Numbered from the stretch's first letter, positions 1 to 8,470 are shown. The stretch is 64,000 nt of DNA from Ignavibacteriales bacterium (GCA_020635275.1 JACKAA010000001.1:62001-126000); one strand, 5' to 3'. Notes: generated by a model not told the origin, from the sequence alone. Program-made: numbers and translations.

Positions 1-862
1 TATCTATAGTGAAGGATATAGAATTTGGTAAATTTAAATTTTTATATTCTTCAAAAGTTCTAAAATCAAAGATTTGAAGTTTTTTATCTTTTTCAATTAT
101 TCTGTAAGCTAATTCATCTGAACTAATTTCTTTAAGCTGATATGATTTTACAAACTCTTCATTTTTAACCAATTCGATTAATCCAGCTTTTCGTGGCGGA
201 AACATAAATGCAGCGAATGCAATAAAAATTCCTACAGCAGTTAATCCTAAATAATAAGGTGTGAATCTTATTGCCGGTTTTTTAATATTGTTCACTTTAT
301 TTTCAATTATTGATGTTGCCCAAAATGCAAATAAAGCAATTGAAGTTAAGATAAATGCAAAAACTGATTGGGAAATACCAAGTGTGTTAAAAATTCTTAC
401 ACTGCCAAAACTGTAAGAATTATAAAATTCTTCCCAAAGTGGATAACCTTCGGCAAAAAGTAATATCCCTATTACAGAACCAAGTATGAAATACATTGCA
501 TCAATTTTACCAATAGCAGCTGCGCAAACACTTGTTCCCGGACAAAAACCGCCAATTACAAAACCCAATCCCATTATTAATCCCCCTGCAATTGCAGCTC
601 CAACAAAAAGAGGATTTATATAAATAAGATTTATATCTAAATATCCCCAATGATCTAACATAATTGTACCGAACATTGCAACTAATCCGGCAGTAAAAAA
701 AACTCTTAAAACAGTGAAATCATAACCATAAAATAATCCAACTAATTTTTTTGATGTTGAAAATCCGGCTTGTTCCAAAATTGCACCGAATGCAACTCCA
801 ATAACTAATGCAACAATAAAATTCAAATCATTACTAATAATATCTGGTACTAACGGACCCAT
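1..862 (-). CDS. YeeE/YedE family transporter with C-terminal rhodanese domain (partial, runs off window)
   Basis: Read from the minus strand; the start ATG is at 862-860 after a clear AGGAG. 287 codons are visible and the end lies beyond base 1. The first ~230 residues are a polytopic membrane domain of the YeeE/YedE (sulfur transport) family, with the motif GGFCPGTSVC (C107, C113), the conserved-cysteine type used by thiosulfate transporters. From about residue 250 the protein continues into a rhodanese-like segment (IFDFRTFEEYKNLNLPNS), whose catalytic cysteine would lie outside the window. It sits 12 bases after a second YeeE/YedE gene and after octaheme cytochrome c and cytochrome b genes. 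Transport of sulfur-containing ions coupled to sulfane sulfur handling is the likely role. The family is clear; the substrate is inference. Confidence 0.85.
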   Translation of the reverse strand, partial: MGPLVPDIISNDLNFIVALVIGVAFGAILEQAGFSTSKKLVGLFYGYDFTVLRVFFTAGLVAMFGTIMLDHWGYLDINLIYINPLFVGAAIAGGLIMGLGFVIGGFCPGTSVCAAAIGKIDAMYFILGSVIGILLFAEGYPLWEEFYNSYSFGSVRIFNTLGISQSVFAFILTSIALFAFWATSIIENKVNNIKKPAIRFTPYYLGLTAVGIFIAFAAFMFPPRKAGLIELVKNEEFVKSYQLKEISSDELAYRIIEKDKKLQIFDFRTFEEYKNLNLPNSISFTID

Positions 863-874
863 TTTATAATCTCC

Positions 875-1387
875 TTATAACCAAAGTTTTCTAAAAAAAT
901 ATGCAAATGCGTAAGCTCCACCAAAAATGGCAACCATTGTTAAAATTCCTCCGGTTGATAAAACTGCCATTCCGCTCAATGCTGCTCCGCTTGTGCAGCC
1001 TCTTCCTAATTGCGCTCCAAATCCAAAAAGAAGTCCTCCGGTTAGTGCTGCAATAATTCTTACTTTTGATTTTATATTTGGTCCATGTTCAAGAGTAAAA
1101 TTTAATCTGTCTGAAATTAATCCAGAAATAAATGCACCTATTAAAACCCCAATAACTTCAAAAACCAACCAAGATTTTAAAGCACTGCCGGAATGTGTTT
1201 CGGAATATTCTGAAAAGAATTTTGAATTGGCAGTATGTTCAGGTGTTATAACATTTACTGATTCAACTAATATACTTTTAATTGCCCCACTTGCTCCTAA
1301 ACCTCGACCGGTTATATAAATTGTGGCCACTAAAAGTAATCCTAATAAAAACCCAGCTAAGTAAGGATTCATGTACTTTGTCTGCAT
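875..1387 (-). CDS. YeeE/YedE family membrane protein (N-terminal-half type)
   Basis: 170 residues, four to five membrane segments, with the family signature GRGCTSGAALSG carrying one cysteine (C131). It is the short partner often encoded beside a second YeeE/YedE protein, which follows 12 bases downstream. The start ATG overlaps the stop of the preceding cytochrome b gene by one base (TAATG), so the two are translationally coupled. Probably half of a two-gene sulfur-compound (thiosulfate/sulfite-like) transporter. An insertion of about 30 polar residues (45-72) separates the first two membrane segments. Confidence 0.85.
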   Translation of the reverse strand: MQTKYMNPYLAGFLLGLLLVATIYITGRGLGASGAIKSILVESVNVITPEHTANSKFFSEYSETHSGSALKSWLVFEVIGVLIGAFISGLISDRLNFTLEHGPNIKSKVRIIAALTGGLLFGFGAQLGRGCTSGAALSGMAVLSTGGILTMVAIFGGAYAFAYFFRKLWL

Positions 1388-2031
1388 TATTTTTTCTCCT
1401 CCAAATTTTTATTCCCGTAATCATCATCTTCTAGTTCTTCATAACCGGTAAACATTGCCTTTAAATTTGATGTTAACGTCTCACCAGTAGTGATTAAATA
1501 AAGATGAACAATAACAAACGAAACCAAAAAGAAAGCTGCAATTGTATGAATTATTGCAATGATTTCAAGCGAATCTATATTTAAATATCTTATCTCATGT
1601 CTTTGAGGATATCTATAAAGAATATAAAGAATTCCGGAGCTTACCATTATTGGAATTACCAATACCTTTAATCCAAAATAAGTTAATTTTTGCATGGGAT
1701 TTAATTTTCTTAAAACCGTTTTCTTTGTAGGATGTGGTGCATCATTAAATATTCCCCACAAATAATATCTCATTTGGGCTGTTAAATTTTTATAAGTAGG
1801 TAAATATTGTTTCCATTCTCCTGTTGTAAAGTGCCAGAAAATTGCAAACACAATTAAGGTAATGAATAAATATGCCGCAATGTTATGATAAGCAACTGCT
1901 TCTTCAAATCCGAAAAAACTATAACCACCATGAATCTCAAATCCGGTAAAGGCAAGAAATATTATTAAAATTGCTTGAAGCCAATGCCAAAATCTTTCAA
2001 AGGACCTATATACATAAACTTTTCTAGTCAT
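1387..2031 (-). CDS. Membrane cytochrome b (b561 / formate dehydrogenase gamma-like)
   Basis: About 214 residues with four membrane helices. Histidines suited to b-type hemes occur in FWHWLQ near the N-terminus, YHNIAAY, IFWHFTTG and VIVHLYL. The family is the prokaryotic cytochrome b561/Ni-Fe hydrogenase b-subunit group that links the quinone pool to periplasmic redox enzymes. I chose the ATG at 2031 because GGAG lies nine bases upstream and it overlaps the end of the octaheme gene by only 8 bases; an ATG five codons earlier (2046) is possible. Encoded between the octaheme cytochrome and the YeeE genes, it is the probable quinol-oxidising (or quinone-reducing) partner of the octaheme protein. 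Confidence 0.82.
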   Translation of the reverse strand: MTRKVYVYRSFERFWHWLQAILIIFLAFTGFEIHGGYSFFGFEEAVAYHNIAAYLFITLIVFAIFWHFTTGEWKQYLPTYKNLTAQMRYYLWGIFNDAPHPTKKTVLRKLNPMQKLTYFGLKVLVIPIMVSSGILYILYRYPQRHEIRYLNIDSLEIIAIIHTIAAFFLVSFVIVHLYLITTGETLTSNLKAMFTGYEELEDDDYGNKNLEEKK

Positions 2032-3607
2032 TATTTTTAACTCCATTATTTAACTTTTTAGCTGCAAAAATTCTTAAGGAACCATGAATAATAATTCCTA
2101 CAATTGCTAATATTATATTCCAAATACCAAGGAAATCTACTACTTTGGAATAATCTCGTCCTGGCATATAAAAATCATTTAGTTGGGCTAATCTGCTGTT
2201 TTCTCTTGTGTGGCATTCAGAACAATGAACTGAATTTATAGCTGAAGATACTTGGTGATTGATCGGCCAATTCATTTCTGTATGTATAAACGAAATATTT
2301 CCGCTAAATGGTAAACCTGCATCTTTCATTCCTTCTTTACTTGCAGTTTGCCAATTGAAATCCTGCCAAAATGCACCTTCACCTTTGTTATCTGAATAAA
2401 GTTTTGGCTGAATTAATATTTTATTGACAGGATCAAAAGGTTGAATTGCTCTATGAACCTTTACTGGAATTATTTTTGATTCTGAATCTTTATATGAACC
2501 ATGAAGCTCATTCATTACAAGAGCTTTAGTTGTATCATCAATTACATCACCTTCCAAATAATGGGATGCAGTTCCATTAAACCATTGATATTCCGGCTTA
2601 ATATTTCTATCCCAAGTAAAACTTCCTTTTATTGATAAATATGTATGATTCCCTAAACTATCTTCCTCATGATAAGGTTGACCGTTTTTTAGTTTACCGG
2701 CTTTTGACCAATCCCAAGTCATTTTAGTAGATTTTTCTTTTGCATAAATTGGAATATGACAAGTTTGGCAGGCAACTTTTAAAGTGTGTTCATTTAATAT
2801 TTCTTTTTCATGAGGAGTTGCAGTATGGCAGTCTTCACAGAAAATTCGATTATGATTCATTGAAGAAAGTGAATACATTTTTCCGGCAATTATGTGCTGT
2901 TCTGTAGTATGGCAGTCAACACATTGTAAATCCATTCCATCAATTGCCATATGTACATCAATATCAGAAGAAGGCTCGAACATTAGACTGCTTAAATCTC
3001 CGTGCTTAACATTATCACCGCCGCCGCCAAAAAAGTGACAAACACCGCAATTTGATCTTTTTGGCTTTCCAACATTTTCAGCAATTTTATTAAAATTTAA
3101 AGTTGCTAAAGGTTCACCACCAGCATTTGGTGCTTTGGCATAAGTTTCTGTATTATCATGACAAACCAGACAATCAATATTGTTTGCATCTGTAAAACTG
3201 AATCCTTTCTCATCCATTCCATAACCGATATGACATTTAGCACAACTTTTCTCATTTCCTTGAGTTCCAATGCAAAAATTGTTCATTGCATTTTTTTTAC
3301 CTATTGAAACAATACCTCTGCCTTCAATATATTCTTCTCGCTCCCAATTCCAATGGTTAGAATGCATTACTTCTTCATGACGTTTATTATGACACTCAAT
3401 ACACTCAGCAGTGACTTCATTTGGCGAATGGAATTCTTTTTGCAGTCGTGCAAATTTTGAATGATCAACGGAAGGAATATGTTTTTCCCCGAAACTATCT
3501 CTTAACTTATCCAAAACTGTTTCTTCATAATTTTTTGTTGTTAAAGTTCCAACTGCAACAATTATCACTAAGATTAATACTCCCAATGATCCAATAATTT
3601 TTTTCAT
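2024..3607 (-). CDS. Octaheme c-type cytochrome, tetrathionate reductase (OTR)-like
   Basis: 527 residues with exactly eight CXXCH heme motifs (CIECH, CAKCH, CLVCH, CGVCH, CVDCH, CEDCH, CQTCH, CSECH). There is an N-terminal membrane anchor (residues ~4-24) and a hydrophobic helix near the C-terminus, so the protein is tethered on the periplasmic side. The motif spacing, the long stretch between heme 7 and heme 8 and the CIGTQGNEKSCAKCH region resemble the octaheme tetrathionate reductase family known from Shewanella. OTR enzymes reduce tetrathionate, nitrite or hydroxylamine in vitro; the physiological substrate here is not provable from sequence. It overlaps the cytochrome b gene, which likely delivers electrons. 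Confidence 0.85.
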   Translation of the reverse strand: MKKIIGSLGVLILVIIVAVGTLTTKNYEETVLDKLRDSFGEKHIPSVDHSKFARLQKEFHSPNEVTAECIECHNKRHEEVMHSNHWNWEREEYIEGRGIVSIGKKNAMNNFCIGTQGNEKSCAKCHIGYGMDEKGFSFTDANNIDCLVCHDNTETYAKAPNAGGEPLATLNFNKIAENVGKPKRSNCGVCHFFGGGGDNVKHGDLSSLMFEPSSDIDVHMAIDGMDLQCVDCHTTEQHIIAGKMYSLSSMNHNRIFCEDCHTATPHEKEILNEHTLKVACQTCHIPIYAKEKSTKMTWDWSKAGKLKNGQPYHEEDSLGNHTYLSIKGSFTWDRNIKPEYQWFNGTASHYLEGDVIDDTTKALVMNELHGSYKDSESKIIPVKVHRAIQPFDPVNKILIQPKLYSDNKGEGAFWQDFNWQTASKEGMKDAGLPFSGNISFIHTEMNWPINHQVSSAINSVHCSECHTRENSRLAQLNDFYMPGRDYSKVVDFLGIWNIILAIVGIIIHGSLRIFAAKKLNNGVKNND

Positions 3608-3642
3608 ATTAAACCTTAATTTTTACAAATCATCAATGTTAT

Positions 3643-3655
3643 TTTATAGTATAAA
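3643..3655. promoter_or_regulatory. Dyad TTTATAGTATAAA, copy 1 (candidate operator)
   Basis: A 13-base inverted repeat (TTTATA-G-TATAAA), followed by G, overlapping the candidate -10 of the octaheme gene. An identical 14-base copy lies 75 bases away. Such paired dyads are typical of repressor sites, but no binding protein can be named. Confidence 0.35.
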
Positions 3656-3677
3656 GTATTGGGAGTTTTACTATCAA
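3648..3677 (-). promoter_or_regulatory. Candidate promoter of the octaheme operon
   Basis: On the minus strand TTGATA (3677-3672) is followed after 18 bases by TATACT (3653-3648), 41 bases upstream of the octaheme start. This would separate the operon from the 12-heme gene upstream. The -10 lies inside one of two identical dyads described separately. Weak because AT-rich DNA gives chance matches. Confidence 0.35.
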
Positions 3678-3717
3678 TTTTGCTGCCAAATATTTTATTG
3701 CTTTATAATCTAAAAAG

Positions 3718-3730
3718 TTTATAGTATAAA
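3718..3730. promoter_or_regulatory. Dyad TTTATAGTATAAA, copy 2 (candidate operator)
   Basis: Identical to the copy at 3643-3655, again followed by G; start-to-start spacing is 75 bases, about seven helical turns. A degenerate third version (TTTATAGAATAA) occurs near 3776. Located in the 215-base gap between the two multiheme cytochrome genes. Confidence 0.35.
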
Positions 3731-3822
3731 GCTTTCTTCCTATTTATAAGAAATAACCAGCAGATTTTAATTGATTTATAGAATAATAAGATGTGATATC
3801 TGATATTTTAAGATGGGGAATC

Positions 3823-5742
3823 TTATTCCCATGAAGGTAAAATGCATTCTTTAGAAAGATTTTTAAGTTGATTCTCATATTTTGAAATGGATTCTTTCAT
3901 TATTTCAGAATCTGATTTGTGACAAATAAAACAAGCTCCAACAGTCAAAATTCTTTTTTGCTCGTCAATATTAAACGGTCTTACATTTTCTCTTGTTGAA
4001 TGTTCTTTATTTGGCATTTTCAAAAATCCAATCCATGCATCTTCAGGTAAATTATCAAATTCAGATAATTTATAATTTGGTTCAAAAATCCATCTGCCAA
4101 TATTGTTATAAATAATGTATTCCAGCTTTCCTCTTCCATATCCAAGAGCTAAGGAATTATTATGGCAAGATTCACAACTTCTGCTTTCTTTTCTTATAGT
4201 GTGAGTGACTGATGGAGCAAATAATCTTTTGAACAGTAATTCCGGATTTTCGTTTTTATAATTAGATTTATCCAAAGCCATTATCATACCTGGAATAAAT
4301 GTTTCAACCAATTTTGATCTTTTGCCATCATTTATTTCTTCTCTTATTCCTAAAGTCGGTAATTCTGCAAAAAATTCTCCATTATATTCCACCCAAGTTG
4401 AGTCAATTTCTTTGTTTTCCAATAGATCAAAACCTTCAACATTTTTTTGATAATCTGTATGACAGCCTACACATTGAGGAGCCCAGGCTGTATGACAACT
4501 ATTGCATGTAAGATTTTTATGCGATTTGGCAATACATTCAAACTTAGGAGGATTAAGTGGATATTCTTTTTTTGTCTGTTTTCCCAAAAGTTTAGCATCT
4601 CGTCTATTATTTAAAATTGAATTAACAATTGGAGTTTGGGACTTTTTAACTTTTATAAATTTTCGGTCTTCGTCTGTAATTTTATTTATTTCAGCAATTT
4701 TCTTTGATTCAAAATCAAATTCTAAAAGAGTTATTGTTTCGTGTTTTTCTCTTGAATGACAATCCTCACACTTAACCAATATTTGTTGTTCTTTGTGTTC
4801 ATAGAAATTTCCGTCTCCCATTATTTCATATGAAATGTGACAGTCAACGCAAACTAAGCCAGCTTCAAAATGAATATCGGGAATTACTTTTTCAAAAACT
4901 CTTCCGTCTTGCAATAATCTATATTTTTCTGATTCATTAAATTCATCACTTGTAAAACTCGTTTCGTGCCAGCCTTCATAACTTGTAGAAATTCTTCCTG
5001 ATCTTGAGTGGCAGCCAAAACAATGATCATTCGTAATATTTAATGAAAATGAAGGATGAAATTTTAGTAACGCTGAATCTTGATGAGTAATTTTTAGTGA
5101 ATCATAATACTTTAATTCTGCTAAGGCTCTATCACCATAATTTAAGTGACATGCATTGCAGCCACCACCTCGCGATAATTCTGTTATAGGACCAAATTCA
5201 TTTTTATTATTTCCCAAATGGCAAGAGGCGCATAAATTTCTTAAATGCGATTCAGATGCGGAATATTTAATGTTTTTAATATGAAATTTTCCGGAAGGTT
5301 TTTCAATTTCTTCAAATGCAAATTTATCAACACTAATTACTCCGCTCATTGTCGACATTAATGAACTGTCAACTCTTTCAGCTATTCCAGGGTGACAATT
5401 TGTTTGACCACATGTTTGTTTTGCATCAGCCAAATTTCCCGGTATTTTAATCACACCTTTGTGAGCAGCATTTTTTTCTTTTGAGTTTTTATCACCTAAA
5501 TGGCAAGAGGAACACCCAATTTGCATTGGGTTGTGGAATTTTGAAAATCCTTGTACTTCACCATGACACTGAATACAGCTTTCTGATATAGCAGATAAAC
5601 TTTTAGTTCCGGTTTGTTTTTGATATAAATTTACCCAATCAATTTTGAATGCAAAATAGTATATGGCAAAAAGTATTGACAAACTTCCAATAATTATTAA
5701 AATAATTTTTTCTAGTGTTTTATGGTTTAATTTTGAATTCAT
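3823..5742 (-). CDS. Membrane-anchored multiheme cytochrome c (about 12 hemes)
   Basis: 639 residues, an N-terminal membrane helix (residues ~12-31), then a periplasmic part with eleven CXXCH motifs (CIQCH, CSSCH, CASCH, CNACH, CFGCH, CVDCH, CEDCH, CNSCH, CVGCH, CESCH, CFICH) and one expanded CGQTNCH (CX4CH). A CX4CH site can still bind heme, so 11-12 hemes are expected. No named family is recognised with confidence. It could be a quinol-linked electron donor or terminal reductase cooperating with the octaheme protein encoded just downstream. The stop codon lies inside a short hairpin (about 3815-3830). The long heme-free stretch between residues ~330 and ~415 is lysine-rich. Confidence 0.8.
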   Translation of the reverse strand: MNSKLNHKTLEKIILIIIGSLSILFAIYYFAFKIDWVNLYQKQTGTKSLSAISESCIQCHGEVQGFSKFHNPMQIGCSSCHLGDKNSKEKNAAHKGVIKIPGNLADAKQTCGQTNCHPGIAERVDSSLMSTMSGVISVDKFAFEEIEKPSGKFHIKNIKYSASESHLRNLCASCHLGNNKNEFGPITELSRGGGCNACHLNYGDRALAELKYYDSLKITHQDSALLKFHPSFSLNITNDHCFGCHSRSGRISTSYEGWHETSFTSDEFNESEKYRLLQDGRVFEKVIPDIHFEAGLVCVDCHISYEIMGDGNFYEHKEQQILVKCEDCHSREKHETITLLEFDFESKKIAEINKITDEDRKFIKVKKSQTPIVNSILNNRRDAKLLGKQTKKEYPLNPPKFECIAKSHKNLTCNSCHTAWAPQCVGCHTDYQKNVEGFDLLENKEIDSTWVEYNGEFFAELPTLGIREEINDGKRSKLVETFIPGMIMALDKSNYKNENPELLFKRLFAPSVTHTIRKESRSCESCHNNSLALGYGRGKLEYIIYNNIGRWIFEPNYKLSEFDNLPEDAWIGFLKMPNKEHSTRENVRPFNIDEQKRILTVGACFICHKSDSEIMKESISKYENQLKNLSKECILPSWE

Positions 5743-5847
5743 ATAATTATACTACAGATGGTGCAAACATTTTAATCTATTCGCAATCTTATTCATTCAT
5801 TTTAAAAAATTGAAGTGATTTTAGTGTTTATTTCAAAAATAAATAAA

Positions 5848-5875
5848 AAACCCAACTCTTATTTAAGTTGGGTTT
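5848..5875 (-). terminator. Rho-independent terminator
   Basis: Nine- to ten-base stem AACCCAACT / AGTTGGGTT with an 8-base loop; on the minus strand it is followed by a run of seven T. It ends the transcript of the two RsbRD_N genes and isolates them from the 12-heme gene. Confidence 0.8.
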
Positions 5876-5903
5876 ATAGTCTTAATTTTTCTTATGATAA
5901 TTA

Positions 5904-6452
5904 TTAAACATGTCTCCAAATAAATTCATCATCCTCAATAACTTCAGGATTCAATTTCCCTTTTGTCAGTAATGACTTTAAATCTTCTTTGGATATTTTT
6001 TTATCATCTTTAATGCTATTCAGCAATTCATTAAAATAACCTTTTGTAATACTGAAACTTGCTAAATCAAAATAATCATTAAAAACACTCATAATTTTTG
6101 TTGCATTTGAAGTTTCAAAAGATCCGGTCACTTTATCCCGCCAATCAATTTTGTTCCAAAATATTTTTTTTAGCAGATAAATTGCGTAATGAACTTCAGT
6201 TAGAGGAAATCTTTCATTAAATCTTGTTGCTCCAACTTTTTCAAAATACACTTCTGCTTTTTGATTTGTGGCGCCTTCTTTGAGCCATTCTCTTAAGTAA
6301 CTAAATACGGCTTCACCTCTTTTAATTGTCTCTTCATCACTAAAAGTTTTGTATGTAGTTAAATAATCAGATTTACGAACTTCATTTAGCCATTCATATT
6401 TTAGATTATCGATTTCATCATCAACAATTTTTTGTAAATTTTTAATAGCCAT
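5904..6452 (-). CDS. RsbRD_N domain protein (paralogue 2)
   Basis: 182 residues, soluble, predicted all-helical. It resembles the RsbRD N-terminal domain (RsbRD_N) of sensory proteins: an N-terminal helix with EWLNEVRKSDYL, a central FSYLREWL, and the conserved F(N/K)E(R/G)FPLTEVHYAIYLLKK segment. It consists of this domain only, with no STAS or kinase output domain. It is a clear paralogue of the gene 29 bases upstream (similar length, matching blocks throughout). The pair probably senses or modulates something by protein contact. Location next to two multiheme cytochromes suggests a redox link, but that is inference. Confidence 0.7.
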   Translation of the reverse strand: MAIKNLQKIVDDEIDNLKYEWLNEVRKSDYLTTYKTFSDEETIKRGEAVFSYLREWLKEGATNQKAEVYFEKVGATRFNERFPLTEVHYAIYLLKKIFWNKIDWRDKVTGSFETSNATKIMSVFNDYFDLASFSITKGYFNELLNSIKDDKKISKEDLKSLLTKGKLNPEVIEDDEFIWRHV

Positions 6453-6481
6453 GCTAACTCCAAAATTTTTACAATTTAATT

Positions 6482-7054
6482 TTATCTAATTATACCAATA
6501 CTCAAACCTTCACCATACATCTGTTCTTTTATCTTCTTTATACTTTCTTGATAAAAAGCTCCGCCTGCAAAAATATTTTCTAACTCTTCACTTGTAAATT
6601 TACCAGTTTCCTTAAGCTGAATAAATAACTGTTCGTTGTAACCTTTAATTATGTAAAAATCACCCAAATCAAAATAATTATTAATTACAGTCATAAATTC
6701 AATTGCGTCTAAAGCTTTTAAAATCCCGGATACTTCATCTTTCCAAGCAACAAAGCTCCACAATACCTTTTTTTCCAGGTATAAAGCATAATAGACTTCT
6801 GTAAGCGGAAAACCTTCTTTAAATCTTTTATCACCAATTTCTAAAAAGTATTTTGCAGCATCATCATTGGAAGCTCCTTTTAGAAGCCAATCCAATAAAT
6901 TTGAGAAAAGAATATTTCCTCTTTTGCTTAATTCAGAGTCGGTGAGTTTTTTGTAAGTATCTAAGTATTGAGATCTTTTAACCTCTTGAACCCATGTATC
7001 GGTTAAATTATCTAAATGACTTTCAACAATTGCTATTAAACTTTCATAAACCAT
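6482..7054 (-). CDS. RsbRD_N domain protein (paralogue 1)
   Basis: 190 residues, same single-domain architecture as the following gene: WVQEVKRSQYLDTYKKLTDSE near the start and FKEGFPLTEVYYALYLEKKV in the middle. A strong GGAGG lies just before the ATG. First gene of a two-gene operon with its own promoter and terminator. No catalytic motif. Tandem duplication with divergence suggests either a heterodimer or two sensors with different partners. Confidence 0.7.
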   Translation of the reverse strand: MVYESLIAIVESHLDNLTDTWVQEVKRSQYLDTYKKLTDSELSKRGNILFSNLLDWLLKGASNDDAAKYFLEIGDKRFKEGFPLTEVYYALYLEKKVLWSFVAWKDEVSGILKALDAIEFMTVINNYFDLGDFYIIKGYNEQLFIQLKETGKFTSEELENIFAGGAFYQESIKKIKEQMYGEGLSIGIIR

Positions 7055-7101
7055 TTTATCCTCCTTATAGTTTAGACAATAAAATGATACTTAATGTTAT
7101 T

Positions 7102-7130
7102 ATCATACTTATTTATCTTAATAAAATCAA
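7102..7130 (-). promoter_or_regulatory. Candidate promoter for the RsbRD_N pair
   Basis: Minus strand TTGATT (7130-7125), 17-base spacer, TATGAT (7107-7102), about 48 bases before the start codon. Good spacing and position; AT-rich context lowers certainty. Confidence 0.45.
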
Positions 7131-7209
7131 GTTATAATATTTTACAAAATACAGAGAGTTACAAATTTTATTATATTAAATGTTAAAATAATTTATGAGT
7201 GGAGTTAAA

Positions 7210-8013
7210 ATGGATCATTTAATAAATGGATTAAAAGTTTTTATTGAAGGAAATTCTAAGAATCAAGCAATAATTTTTGTTCATGGTTTTCCTTATGATC
7301 ATACAATGTGGAATAATCAAATTGAAGTTCTTAAAGAGAATTATTATTGCATAAGTTATGATATAAGAGGTTTGGGTAAAAGCTATGTTGGTGATGGTCA
7401 ATATACAATGGAAGCTTTTGTTTGGGATTTATTTTCTGTAATGGATGAACTTCATATTGAAAAACCTATTTTGTGCGGCCTATCAATGGGCGGATATATT
7501 TCATTAAGGGCCATTGAAAAAGAACAAAGCCGATTTGCTGGATTGATACTCTGTGACTCAAGATCCGAAGCTGATAATAATGACGGAAAAATTGTAAGAT
7601 CAACCGCAATTGATAAAATAAATGTTCAAGGTGTTGAAGCTTTTGTCAGTGAATTTGTCCCAAAATGTTTCCATCCAAAAACTCCTGAAAGACTAAATGA
7701 AATGTATGAAAGCGTTTTAGAACTAACTAAAAATCAAAATTCAGTAGGTGTAAAAGGTTCATTGCTTGCAATGATTAGCAGAAGAGATACAACTGATTCA
7801 TTAAAGAAAATTAAAATTCCAGCATTAGTATTGGTAGGTAAAAAAGACGCTTTAACACCACCCGAAATAATGGAAAAGATTTCGAAGAAAATTAAAAAAT
7901 CTAAATTTTATATTGTTCCAAAAGCTGGACATATGTCACCATTGGAAAATCCAAAATTTGTAAATGAAAAAATTGAGGAATTTATGAGAAAGAATTTTAT
8001 TAGTGAAAATTAA
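7210..8013 (+). CDS. Alpha/beta hydrolase
   Basis: 267 residues from the ATG at 7210, preferred over the ATG at 7195 because GGAG lies five bases before it. Alpha/beta-hydrolase fold: oxyanion region FVHGFPYD (~23-30), nucleophile elbow GLSMGGY (S92), acid in GKKDALTPPE and catalytic histidine in KAGHMSPLE. Similar to the broad esterase/BioH/3-oxoadipate enol-lactonase group; the substrate cannot be assigned. Single-gene unit divergent from the RsbRD_N operon; its 3' end overlaps the convergent Nudix gene by 14 bases. Confidence 0.85.
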   Translation: MDHLINGLKVFIEGNSKNQAIIFVHGFPYDHTMWNNQIEVLKENYYCISYDIRGLGKSYVGDGQYTMEAFVWDLFSVMDELHIEKPILCGLSMGGYISLRAIEKEQSRFAGLILCDSRSEADNNDGKIVRSTAIDKINVQGVEAFVSEFVPKCFHPKTPERLNEMYESVLELTKNQNSVGVKGSLLAMISRRDTTDSLKKIKIPALVLVGKKDALTPPEIMEKISKKIKKSKFYIVPKAGHMSPLENPKFVNEKIEEFMRKNFISEN

Positions 8014-8458
8014 CTATGTGAGAAATATATTCACCATTCTCATAAATAAATTTTGCGCTGAAACATTTCTCCTCAAAAAGCCAGGGAATGAAATGTCTGT
8101 CGCCATCCCAAAGATTTAAATCTATTAATTTATCATTTGGAATCCATTCTAAATGTCCTTCCGGCGAATCTATTAATTCACCTTCAAACTTTTTGAATAC
8201 AAAAACCCAAACATACCAATCATCCTTTCCATCAAACATTGGAAAAGTTATTAAACCTTTCATTTTAGGATTTGTAACTTTTAATCCAGCTTCTTCATAA
8301 ACTTCACGAATTGCACATTCTTCGGGTGTTTCACCTTGTTCTAATTTTCCGCCAAGTCCATTCCATTTCCCTTCATGGTAATCATTTTCTTTTTTATTAC
8401 GATACAACATTAAAGTTTTATCGTCATTCATTACATAACAAAGTGTGGCTAATTTCAT
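8000..8458 (-). CDS. Nudix hydrolase (MutT-like, 8-oxo-dGTP diphosphatase type)
   Basis: 152 residues with a perfect Nudix box G-x5-E-x7-REUxEE-x-GU at residues 37-59 (G37, E43, R51, E52, E55, E56, G58). The opening MKLATLCYVM and the WNGLGGKLEQGE context match the MutT-like subgroup that cleans oxidised nucleotides. Intact and of usual length. Convergent with the hydrolase gene. Confidence 0.88.
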   Translation of the reverse strand: MKLATLCYVMNDDKTLMLYRNKKENDYHEGKWNGLGGKLEQGETPEECAIREVYEEAGLKVTNPKMKGLITFPMFDGKDDWYVWVFVFKKFEGELIDSPEGHLEWIPNDKLIDLNLWDGDRHFIPWLFEEKCFSAKFIYENGEYISHIVNFH

Positions 8459-8470
8459 CTTCTACTCGCT

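Noticed and set aside
927..1319. Plus-strand 130-codon frame opposite the YeeE gene
   Set aside because: Complete overlap with a clear membrane-transport gene; low-complexity proline-rich translation and no ribosome site.
3815..3830. Terminator at the end of the 12-heme gene (GGGAAT/ATTCCC hairpin)
   Set aside because: The stop codon is inside the stem and no T run follows, so termination is doubtful; read-through to the octaheme gene is possible.
4299..4759. Two plus-strand frames opposite the 12-heme cytochrome
   Set aside because: Shadow of a gene with regular CXXCH motifs on the minus strand; their translations show no family pattern.
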